Assembly (NCBI GenBank): GCA_022113835.1
Contig: JAILWY010000006.1
Span: 682,001-746,000, forward strand
Direction of reading: 5' to 3'
Length of the DNA: 64,000 nt
DNA from: Atopsyche davidsoni
Lineage: Eukaryota > Arthropoda > Insecta > Trichoptera > Hydrobiosidae
The translations under genes were made by a program, and so were the position numbers. Under the pieces are notes generated by a model. The model saw nothing but the letters and a program-made list of their open reading frames with translations. It was not told where the DNA came from and did no database searches. How positions within the stretch are numbered: position 1 is the first letter of the stretch; each line of letters opens with the position of its first letter. Below, piece by piece: positions 1 through 9,060 of this stretch.

Positions 1-2279
1 GGATATTAAATAGAACAGTCTCATTAATATGCATTAAGTGAGTTTTATGAGTGGCCCGAGGTGAGATTGCGTCGCACTCCGCATTGCATCTCCGAAGGTG
101 CTGTTTGACCCAAATGGACCCGCGTGGGATGGTTTTGCACAAGAAGCGCCTGGCCAGCCCCGCAAGACTTTCCTGGCGCAGAAATTAAATTTCCGAAGAA
201 GAAATCGAAAACAACTGTTAAAATTTAAACGATGATTTCTGATATAGCGAAATACTCGTTTCTACTCAACTCCTCCGGTATAACACAAATCAAACCAGTT
301 TAATAATTTATATATATATATAATCTTATAAAGCTAAGCTAAATATTTTAAACAATTATTCGTTACATTAACTTTGCTTGAGATCGTTTCTAGAAAACTT
401 GCATGGTTTGAAGCCTCAAAATAAAGTTGCTATTTTTTAAACAACATTCTTGTTAATACTGTGTACGCTTTCATATTGCTTTTACGCCAAGTGTGATTGA
501 GTTTTATGTAGATTTAAATATATATTTTTTTTAAATATTCTAAAAGGAAATCCCTTGTTTTCTTCCTTAAAGACTCACGCTCTTACTAATTATTGTGATC
601 TATAAACCCATTGATTATCTGAACTTCGTGACCTACACTTCGTCAAACTTCTTTGAAAAGCGAAAGCGCTCACAAAATATCCTAACCATTAAATTGTTGG
701 TATCAAATGGAAAGATAGAATGTTTATTATGTAATGTGTTTAAATAAATTACATTTTAAAATCTAGTTCATCTGGACAATATATAATAAATTATTTCTTA
801 ATTTACGCAAGTTTAAAACGTGTTTTTTTTAATATTCGATTTACATTGTTTAGGTGTCGGCTCCCGCCCAAGGCAGTGCTGGTAATTGAGGGAGCTACGC
901 ATCTTTGCTCATCTCATTTGCATTAAAATGCCATATGTATTATAAAGCAACGCGTGCCTTTCTATACTTAAAAATGTCCTAAATATTTATTAGTAAAAAA
1001 ACCCACCCACACATTTTACAAACTCTTCTTATTTTTAATTTGAAAACAACTTTATCTCGGCTAAAAATAAAATGTTTCATGGGTGTTGACTTGCGTAGTT
1101 TTCAGGTTTCCAACGTTTCGGCCCCCGTGCTGGAACTATTTATTTAAGTATTGCTAATTAAGATGCAATATATAATTCTGGAATGCGCTTTTTTAAGAGT
1201 TTTACATCATAACAAACTTTCATAGAGCACATTAATATTCGACTCACTTAAAGTCCGCGAAGCCGAGGCACAATCTCCTGCTCTCTGTGCAAGTGTGCTC
1301 AGTGCCGAGTGCAGTGTATGGAAACTCAGCCAAACAAACTAAATATTTTCTGTAATTTTTTTATTGACTCATAATTTTAAAATTTAAATTACCGGAAATG
1401 ACTTAACCAATGCTTACTGTGACTTATCGCCAATTTAGGTAATGATCTATAGTGCACTTATAAACACAATGACATGTCATGAACGCTCGCGCGCTAACAA
1501 CGCAACGACAGCTTCATTACTGGCAGTTTATGAAGTTAGCGTATTATAAATTATTTTTGATTATTTATCGTTACTCTATTAATGATCTTTTCGGGAAAAT
1601 GCATCTCTCGGAGCTTACACCCCGCGTGCCATTCAAAAGCTCCGTGCGGTCGTCTGCCGTGCGCGCCGCCCCGGCTGCATTAGAACGTCAGATAATCTGT
1701 ATGATTGCGATGGCAGCCCTGAGCCAGACTGATTTATACATTAATTCCATGTTTGTACATTCTAAATTGCATGTTGGTTTAACATTACCGGCATCGATTT
1801 GAAACATAAGTACCGGATAATCCGCCGGGCCGGTATGCTGCGTCGCCCGTGAATTATTACGGGGATTATTTGTTATTTCCAACGGCCGTTAAGACGCGCT
1901 GCCCTCCCCGGCCTATCCCGGGACGGATCAATTTCATATTTTGATAAAGCCTTCGCCGGTGCGTCCGCTCGCCGTAACGATGAAGACGTCTGCGCCGGGA
2001 CTCGCTCACTGGTGCCGATAAATTACACGCTTGCGATACAAAGCTGTGCGATTTTAAGTCATCTAAAAACGCAGCTATATCTAATGACAATAAATTTTTT
2101 TTACGTTCAAAAAAATCAGGTTTCAAGTAGGATTAGCCTTAGTCATTTTGTTATGTACAAATTTGCAATTAATTTATCCATACTACATAGTATATACATC
2201 TATCATAGTAATGTATTGGTGTCGTGGGATCCATACAGGCAAATTCCAGTATAACAATTTACTTTTTATACTGAATATA
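1..2279. other. Non-coding AT-rich DNA with GC-rich patches
   Basis: No ORF here looks like a protein. The DNA is AT-rich with T-runs and TA-runs. GC-rich patches stand out near 840-930, 1245-1325 and 1610-2020. The patches have no splice-bounded reading frame and both strands are open by chance, so they are more like regulatory or conserved non-coding DNA than exons. That reading is an inference from composition only. Confidence 0.5.
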
Positions 2280-2882
2280 CGAAGGTGGTCCGATAAGTAG
2301 ATAAGCCTCACCGCCCCCTCACCTGTGTAGTACATTCTCATAGACGACTACTTCCGTAATACGAATTTCAGCCGAATCGGACTCGTAGTTTTGTTTTGAC
2401 CGCGTGTGGAAGCGGACGAGTACGCGTATTTTACAAAAATTGAAAAAGAGCAATATCGGTCGGTGATTCGATTCTTGTTTTTGGAAGGGAAATCGTGGAC
2501 TTCACTCGGCGAACGTGCTCCGAAGAAGGCGAAGTCTATCCTATCGGCCGGAAAGGTGGTGGCCACCGTTTTCTGGGATTCACAAGGTGTGATCTACATT
2601 GACTACCTGGAGAAGGGAAAAACGGTCACAGGGCTCTACTATACCGATTCGACACCGAATTGCAGAAAAAACGGCCCCATTTGGCGAAGAAAAAAGTGCT
2701 CTTCCACCATGACAACGCACCGGCTCACACCTCCGACGTCTCCACGGCCAAATTGGTCGAATTGCACCACGAACTGCTCCCCCATCCACCGTATTCTCCA
2801 GATTTGGCACCGTGCGATTTTTTTTTGTTTCCAAAGTTGAAAAAGTCACTCGCTGGGCAGAAATTTAAGTCGAATGAGGAGG

Positions 2883-3117
2883 AATTCAATATTTTTGACA
2901 GAGAGTACTTGGTGGAATTCCATTTTAATATTTTTGAATAAAATACTTGAAATACTTTTCCACATTTTTATTTTTATTAGTGACCGGTTTCGCCAACCTT
3001 TCACGTTGGCATTATCAAACAGAGTATTTGATAATGCCAACGTGAAAGGTTGGCGAAACCGGTCACTAATAAAAATAAAAATGTGGAAAATCACTCAAGT
3101 ATTTTATTCAAAAATAT
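2883..3117. mobile_element. Foldback element copy 1, inserted in mariner
   Basis: This 235-bp insertion interrupts the mariner. It is flanked by 13-bp duplications, TCGAATGAGGAGG (2870-2882) and TCGAACGAGGAGG (3118-3130), with one mismatch. The arms from AATATTTTTGAATAAAATAC (about 2927) to the centre near 3020-3026 are nearly perfectly inverted to 3027-3117. About 44 bp of extra sequence, 2883-2926, lies on the left only. The same sequence occurs at 21404-21559 in the opposite orientation with different arm lengths. No protein is encoded. Each arm contains the sequence discussed as hammerhead-like. Confidence 0.85.
3028..3064 (+). other. Hammerhead-ribozyme-like motif in foldback arm
   Basis: Read 5' to 3': TTGATAAT, then a 6-bp stem GCCAAC / GTTGGC (3036-3041, 3049-3054) around a 7-nt loop, then GAAAC and CGGTC. 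A hammerhead ribozyme has CUGAUGA, stem II, GAAA, then a GUC-type cleavage site after stem III. Stem, GAAA and GTC are present in order. The first core box differs at two positions, including the catalytic G (here A), and an extra T precedes the stem. It may be a degenerate or inactive ribozyme, or a chance resemblance. The mirror copy lies on the minus strand at 2980-3018. Confidence 0.3.
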
Positions 3118-3306
3118 TCGAACGAGGAGGTCATCGCCGCCACGGAGAAACTACGACCTCGAGAAAACGTATTTTTCAGATGGGTTAAAGAAGTTGGACC
3201 ATCGCTGGGTCAAGTGTATCGAGCTAAAAGCAGACTATTTTAAAAAATAAATCGCCACTTTTCGTTTTACTTTTGTAGACTAAGTACTTATCGCACCGCC
3301 CTCGTA

Positions 3307-4430
3307 TGTGTATATAATAGTATAAAGCGCTGATGACTTATCGATTGATTAGCCTTTCGGAGACCGTGCACTCAGAATCACCAGAAGACGTTACGCTTGA
3401 ACAAACTGATTTATAATTGCGTCGCTTCTAAATCCGAGCCTACAATGTCTTCATGCGGCACAGCCTGTGAGAACAATGCCCGTCGATCGCTGCCGGGTCG
3501 CGAACTCCGACCCGCGCGCTGTAGGCAGACGCGCCAACCACCGCGCGACGCGGCAGCCGGAGATGGATGATGATGATAACCCGGCCCGCGGCGCGCAGAT
3601 TAGCCGCCGCGACCTCCGCCCGCCCGATGGCGATAGCGCGACATTTAATTACCGCGACTGCAGACTTCCTGCTTCCTTGTCGACAAGCCGGAACACTGCC
3701 GGCTAAAGGTTATCGCAATAAATTAGGCAATGACATTTAGGTAAACTGTATTATAATAGATTCGATCTAGATAAGCCTGTATGGGAAGTCGTATTTGCTT
3801 AGACCTCGGGATAAGCGTTTCGTATCTCTAAGCTCGCAGAGTAGAACTGCCTGAGCAAGTTTCTGAAAAACCCTATATACATTCGCTCAATAATTCAGTG
3901 ATCACTTTCTTGTTGCTATCATTTATAATTGTATAATTACTTTATTATAAATGTTATTTCTTTGTTACAGGTAGGAAAAATTATCAACCAATTGCTTGTA
4001 TCTTCATTAAAAGGTAAATACGCTTTCTTGATATAACTAGTCTCATTCGGAATTTTATATTGTTGTCGTAGGTTTTTTTAAAGGCATTATGTATGTTTTA
4101 AACGATGACTCCTGAAAGTTTATGTTAAAAAGTTTTTTTTTATGAAATATGTACGTGCATATATATAGGCAAATTGCATAGGGGGTGTGTCAGAGTATAA
4201 AGAAAAACAATGGATACTATATGTGTCGGGTGAAATCAAGAGTGAAAATCAGTCGAAAAATGAAACCCAAAGCTAAAGTCTATTAGTAACAAACTACATT
4301 AAAGTTTTATTACTGTTATTTTAATATATTTTTTAATCAGAGCAATTTATTACAATGACAAACAGTACGAATCGTATTAATACGAACCAAAAGTGCGAGT
4401 TCCGCTGGGTATTGTCGACACTCGGAGTGA
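3307..4430. other. Non-coding; GC-rich block and candidate recursive splice site
   Basis: No convincing gene is seen. A GC-rich block runs 3466-3700; its plus-strand frame is open but has low-complexity, unrecognisable residues. At 3960-3976 a T-rich tract leads to TTACAG immediately followed by GTAGGA, a 3' splice site fused to a 5' splice site. The rest is AT-rich. Confidence 0.4.
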
Positions 4431-4690
4431 CCCGCGCCCCGGAGCGCCCCGGAGGCCCCTGGAGCCCCGTAGCCCCCCGGAACTCCCTGGAGCCCCCTAG
4501 AGCCCCCTAGAGCCCCCTAGAGCCCCCTAGAGCCCCCTAGAGCCCCCTAGAGCCCCCTAGAGCCCCCTAGAGCCCCCTAGAGCCCCGGATCCCCCTGGAG
4601 CCCCCTAGAGCCCCCGGAACCCCCTGGAGTCCCCGGAGCCCCTTGGAGCCCCCTGGAGACCCCTGGAGCCCCGGAGCCCCGGTGGGTGTT
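4431..4690. repeat. Decamer minisatellite (AGCCCCCTAG)
   Basis: Nine perfect head-to-tail copies of AGCCCCCTAG run from 4491 to 4580. On both sides (about 4431-4490 and 4581-4690) are diverged GAGCCCC-type units of varied length. The pattern of a perfect core with degraded edges is typical of an actively slipping tandem array. It sits in a GC-rich patch within AT-rich DNA. There is no stop-free frame with protein-like content. Confidence 0.95.
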
Positions 4691-6571
4691 TCGTCAGACC
4701 CCCGCTCGGCCGGCCGAGATCGCCATCTGCCTGCTGACATTGTTACCCATTATGTCGAAGGCTGCGCTGATCGGGTGATAAGCCTCCAACAATAGATCAC
4801 GCCAGAGGCGGCGCGTAATCTCGCGTATTAAATATTGGTCTGCGTTTTGTTTTCATTCGATTATTACCCAATCTCACCTAACCTACCGCTATCTCTATGA
4901 TACTATAAATTAGATCTTGGCAATGACGATGTCCATTTATACATATTTTTAATTACAACACAGGACCGTATATCTATCTCTGTGAAAACGTCACACACTT
5001 ATAACAACCTAAATATTCATATTGCCCGAATAATTTTTTTACACTGCTTCAAATATTAATTTCAAGATTAATAGTCGCTTAGGAGTCCATTATCTACATT
5101 GGTGATTTAAATAATCACCAATAAAGTTTTTCTTAGTAAGAACATTTCAATAATTTTATTTTGTACGTACAAAAGATATTCGAATTTTTATACTGTCTAA
5201 AACAATGAAAAAATATATCTCATCTAATTGATACTTTTAGGCAATCTAGATATTACAATTACAATCGCAATGTCCCAATAAATTACAAAACGATCATTGA
5301 CAAACTATTTGTTTGCTCTGCGTACAAAATATAATAATATAAATATTATTATTATTTTTATTCAAAAGTATTAATCTAGTAGTAATTTGAATTCATATTT
5401 TTATCTTCAGGCCACATAATTCACCGTCAGCGTTATTTGTTTCGTATAAAATTCTATTCATTCCGTGTTTTAAAAGAAAGTCTATCGATAAAAAAACAAT
5501 GAAAACTTTTTTACAGCAATTATTATAATATCGCTATTATTATTTGTAACTTTTGTAATTAATTCAACACCACGTAATTCAATGCTTACATATCAATACA
5601 TAGTGAGTATATGTCTGTCAGATATTTTAATTATAATACACAAAAGAAATATTTTTAATCGGCTATATTTTTCTTAAAAAATACATAATATTTTTACGCC
5701 TACCCATTGGTTATATACTAATAAAACGTACGCCTAAAACGTTGAATGTTTATGTATTTTTAAAATCGATTAAAAAGCAGTTCAATAATTTAATTTTATA
5801 ATTATTTTTTAGAACAAGTATTGTTATATATATTTAGTATATCAACACAAAAAATTAATTAATACTTGCGAGCCTTTTTAAGCATTGAAGCTGATGAGGT
5901 CTTTGCGCCCAGGAAGACAAGAGCTTACGAGCAGTCAGCAATAATAATGTAGGAAAAATACAACGTCCCTGTCCTGAAATCCAATAAATTGAATAATTAA
6001 TACACGTTGTATAACACAGAATAATATTCTATGTCGAAAAAGTGAAAGCAAACATCTAAAAGTTTTTTTTTTTATGTTGGAAATTTTTTTTTTTTTTTTG
6101 CTTATGTGTATTATCACATAACACACAGGATAATAATAAAAATGGATCTCAAAAGCCAAATCCAGGATTCGCCTCTCCTTTGCTGAAATATGCGTTTCCC
6201 GCAAGCGCCGGTCCTCTCGGTCGCGTCTCTTGAAATTAACCCGGCGCGAATAAATCTTTATTAACGAAAGGGCCAACACTCGAAGGCCGAAAGCAAAACA
6301 ATGACGGTCCGCAATCTCTCGCCACCAATCTGCCGGCCTAATTAGCCGGGGATGTGCGCCCCTGGCTGAGACCCGCGGCCAGATGTACTCCCTGTACCTC
6401 GGCACAGCTGTGTGAAGACTCCGCCTTTTACTTTTACTATATACTTACCAAAAATAGACTTCAGAAGAGACCCTAGCGAAGCCGAAGTCCTGTGGTCAAA
6501 TAAACTTCACGTTTCTTTCTGAAACTATGATGGAAACAAAAATAAACTTAAAAGATCCTAGTTAATTGAAC
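4691..6571. other. Non-coding DNA
   Basis: AT-rich sequence with long T and A runs, and one GC-rich block at about 6140-6410. The minus-strand frame open across 5935-6405 contains low-complexity lysine and aromatic stretches and does not resemble a known protein. Confidence 0.5.
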
Positions 6572-6583
6572 GTATGCAAATAT

Positions 6584-6888
6584 ATATATATATATATATA
6601 TCTATTTATGGATTGGTCAATCAGATGCGTATTTATTACCCATTACGGGTTTATTATATTATTACTAAATATTGATTGGCCTGGGCACATTGATTCATAT
6701 GTAGAGTATGATTGTTAAAAATTCTCGATAAACGGAAGTGATTCGTTAGTACAAGGGTTAGTACATCGGTCATGTAAACCAGGAGATGTGGGTTCAAATC
6801 CCACACAAATCACGATGATATTTTTCTGAGAGTTTCTTTGAAATCATCTTCTATATATGAACTAATGTGCCTAATCATATTAGTAATA
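6584..6888 (+). mobile_element. tRNA-capped foldback retroposon, copy 1
   Basis: The insertion is bounded by a perfect 12-bp duplication GTATGCAAATAT at 6572-6583 and 6889-6900. It begins with a (TA)n run and the family start around TCAATCAGATGCGTATTTAT (6619), and ends ATTAGTAATA. In the middle is a 76-bp tRNA-like sequence (6738-6813). Flanking arms are imperfect inverted repeats: GGCACATTGATTCATATGTA on the left is matched on the right by the complement of TATATATGAACTAATGTGCC. Pairing continues up to the tRNA acceptor stem. A target duplication this long fits target-primed reverse transcription by a LINE machinery, so it is best described as a SINE-like retroposon with a hairpin body. Family name unknown to me. 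Confidence 0.85.
6738..6813 (+). other. tRNA-like sequence inside retroposon copy 1
   Basis: The sequence is 76 bases long. The ends GTGATT and AATCAC pair as an acceptor stem, GTGGG/CCCAC forms the T stem, and GGTTCAAATCC is an exact pol III B box. The anticodon region GGTCATGTAAACC resembles tRNA-Thr(TGT), but the base expected to be U33 is A, and there is no isolated gene context. It is probably a tRNA-derived promoter module of a repeat, not a working tRNA gene. Copies occur at 20043-20118 and 21628-21703. Confidence 0.75.
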
Positions 6889-6900
6889 GTATGCAAATAT

Positions 6901-8748
6901 GTTGACTTTTATTATTTTAGCTGCAATTAAGAGGACCTGCTTTAGCTTTGAGGTCCTGCGGCTCGAAAATATACCGTTTTCAATTATGAAAATTAACTTC
7001 GGTAATTGATTCTTATTATAAGCAAAACAATGCAATTTTTAGACGTGCAACGATTTTCTATCAGTGATTAATGAATTTTAGCGAGCCAAAGGCGTGTAAG
7101 ATCTGTTTGAACATACAGCTTGCCAAAATTAAAAAAAAAAAAAAAACAGCTAATGTATCATGCCACGTGAATTAGAAATCAATTGCACGTGTTTATTATA
7201 TAATCACAGTATAATATATAATACTCGTATCAGACAGCTTGAGATATACCCGAGTCATATTAGAAGGCATTACCAGGTGAACCTCCCCGAGTGTGCGAGG
7301 TAGCGCGGCGCCTGACGGACCGTATAAGTCCATACAATATGCATTTCGACATGCTGACCCTCCGCTGCCCCTCTGATCTCCAGGTATTTATTACTGTACG
7401 CATGCCGTAATTCTCGCTAACAATATGTAGATGGAATGCATTTGTGTTCTCCTGATAGATACTCTGTCAATTAAATCTCCTTGAAACACTCTCGATATTG
7501 TTATTCACTATTAAATTCATTCCTCCTATAGAAAGGCATATTATATTTACAACGTATGAATCAAAATTAGACGTATTTCTTTTATTTAATTTCTGTCTTT
7601 TAAATATTTCGATTCATTATTAATTGTATACTAATAACAAGCCAAGGTTTTTATTTTATCATAAAAAGACATAAATCAAACTGAAATATAAACTATTTCT
7701 GATTTATTAACAAGGATACGTCAAGTTTTTTGAAGGTCTCGTTATATAAATCTTATCTATATCTGTAATAATATTTATTAAATATTGCATTATATCATTG
7801 ACATATCTCATGAACCAAAGAGATGTTGAGTTTAAGCGCGAACAGAACATGTCGTTACTCTATCTCTTTATCGTATTAGTAGGATTTGTTCAGTAGAGCA
7901 TACAGCCTTAATCCCTTCGTGATTCAGTGACTTATGCGCTAGCTTACTCACCGTGAGGTCCTGGTTTCAAATCCGGGTTGAGCAGTAAGCTTTTTATCAA
8001 TTCTTTTCAAATTATAAATTGTCTACAAGTTCAAAATGACGGACGATCCTAGAGATACATTAAGATGAACACAGCCGCAATTGTATGTGAATGCGTTCAA
8101 ACGCTTTGCTATGTGTTGTTTTGTTAAAATATCAAACTTTCTAATGTTTTAAATATATTTTTTTGTCACATTAAAATATATATATATTTCACATCGTTCG
8201 GTTGCCCTTGAACGGGAGTACAATGGTCCATATTTCCGCTCGTCGTCCATCATCCAGCTGTCGCTACGCGTGCGTTATCGCCTCGACAATTTCACCAGCC
8301 CGGCATTACAGAATCCATCAAGACGCGAGCTTGTTGTGCCGGGGCCGGAGCGGCGCGACCAGCTCCCAATAAAGCACTCCGGCCTGGGACCTCTGTCGAT
8401 GCGTGCGCTGAGATAAGCACACGCGAGGCTTCGGCGCCGCCTCCTACCACGCACCGGGACGTGTGTGTACGCACCCAGTCCGGATACTGGGTGCCTCACT
8501 CATCACTACGTTTAAAAATATATATATTGAATTTATTCAGATTATTCAAAAACGTAAATTCAGCATAACGATTTTATTGTTTTTTTTTTTATATAATTGT
8601 TAAAACGAAGCCTTAGTGTCTTTAATATTTTTTTTTTATAGTTTTGGTACCTTGCTTGTTATGTACAAGGTTTGTCATCACAATTTGTGGAAACTTTCCA
8701 AACTAGTCGATCGAAATTGTGCTATATATGGGAGTGACTGAAGCTACA
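6901..8748. other. Non-coding DNA with two GC-rich blocks
   Basis: AT-rich sequence with GC-rich blocks near 7260-7400 and 8220-8500. At 7930-7985 a degenerate tRNA-like stretch ends in GTTTCAAATCCGG, close to a pol III B box, and may be a SINE relic. No coding exon could be supported. Confidence 0.4.
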
Positions 8749-8765
8749 CCCCCCCCCCCCCCCCC
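8749..8765. repeat. C17 homopolymer
   Basis: An uninterrupted run of 17 C at the junction between unique DNA and a LINE fragment. It is prone to slippage and assembly error. Confidence 0.95.
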
Positions 8766-9060
8766 GGTTTATCTTCTTTATGATTTCGATGACACGCTTC
8801 AAGAAACCATCCAGTGACTGTGGGTGTCTCGCCACTGACTTCAGGTCATCCAGGCAGAGGCTCCAGGTGGTGTCTCTGAAGGCCAAAGATGGGGCATGAA
8901 CCCTCAAGGTGGATCACTGTTTGTGGAGTAATATCATCACAAGGGCATGTGTCGTCGGAGATAACTTCTCATCACTCCATGACCCGTTAGGAGCTGGGTT
9001 GATTCAAAGCTAATCCCGCAGGTATTCCTGTATACAGCGACGTCCGTAACAGAATCAAGC
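8766..9060 (-). pseudogene. LINE (non-LTR) polyprotein C-terminal relic
   Basis: Read on the minus strand, one frame gives LLTGHGVMRSYLRRHMPL (about 8950-9005). This matches the motif L-x-G-H-G-x(3)-Y-L-x-R found just before the last zinc knuckle of many R1/jockey-type LINE polyproteins. A frameshift follows. The next frames show a DTCPC...VIHLEGSCP Cys/His pattern and then DLKSV and GFLKRVIEIIKKIN, like the end of those proteins. Stops and frameshifts show it is dead. The assignment rests on motif recognition only. Confidence 0.6.

Larger units (their letters stand above)
2406..3250 (+). pseudogene. Mariner transposase pseudogene
   Basis: Mariner transposases cut and rejoin DNA using a DD34D catalytic triad. 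The N-terminal residues EKEQYRSVIRFLFLEGKS (from about 2442) run straight into WTSLGERAPKKAK, a motif from the catalytic domain. A large in-frame deletion therefore removed the DNA-binding domain and the first catalytic Asp. A frameshift follows near 2645-2655. In the new frame the second Asp (2711-2713, FHHDNAPAH) and third Asp (2816-2818, SPDLAPCDFF) are separated by exactly 34 residues, the mariner spacing. A foldback element interrupts the frame after SNEE (2883-3117). The C-terminus resumes at 3121 and ends RWVKCIELKADYFKK before the stop at 3248-3250. A GTG lies where a start would be expected at 2406. The protein is non-functional. Confidence 0.93.
2280..3304 (+). mobile_element. Mariner (D34D) transposon, internally deleted and interrupted
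   Basis: The ends are imperfect inverted repeats. The left end reads CGAAGGTGGTCCGATAAGTA, and the right end, reverse-complemented, reads CGAGGGCGGTGCGATAAGTA. A TA dinucleotide flanks each side (2278-2279, 3305-3306), the target used by Tc1/mariner elements. Between them is a broken mariner transposase (separate entry). The outer span is 1025 bp, but 235 bp plus a 13-bp duplication belong to a foldback insertion at 2883-3117. The mariner remnant is therefore about 780 bp, against roughly 1.3 kb for a full element. It cannot move by itself. Confidence 0.92.

Noticed and set aside
4431..4690. A repetitive protein encoded by the decamer array
   Set aside because: The unit contains TAG in one frame, a 10-bp period shifts the frame each repeat, and there is no start or splice context.
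5935..6405. A 156-codon minus-strand ORF
   Set aside because: The translation runs through homopolymer A/T tracts giving poly-Lys and aromatic stretches; it is a chance frame.
6738..6813. A functional tRNA gene (also 20043-20118 and 21628-21703)
   Set aside because: The modules lie inside repeats with target duplications, T33 is replaced by A, and copies carry stem-breaking changes.
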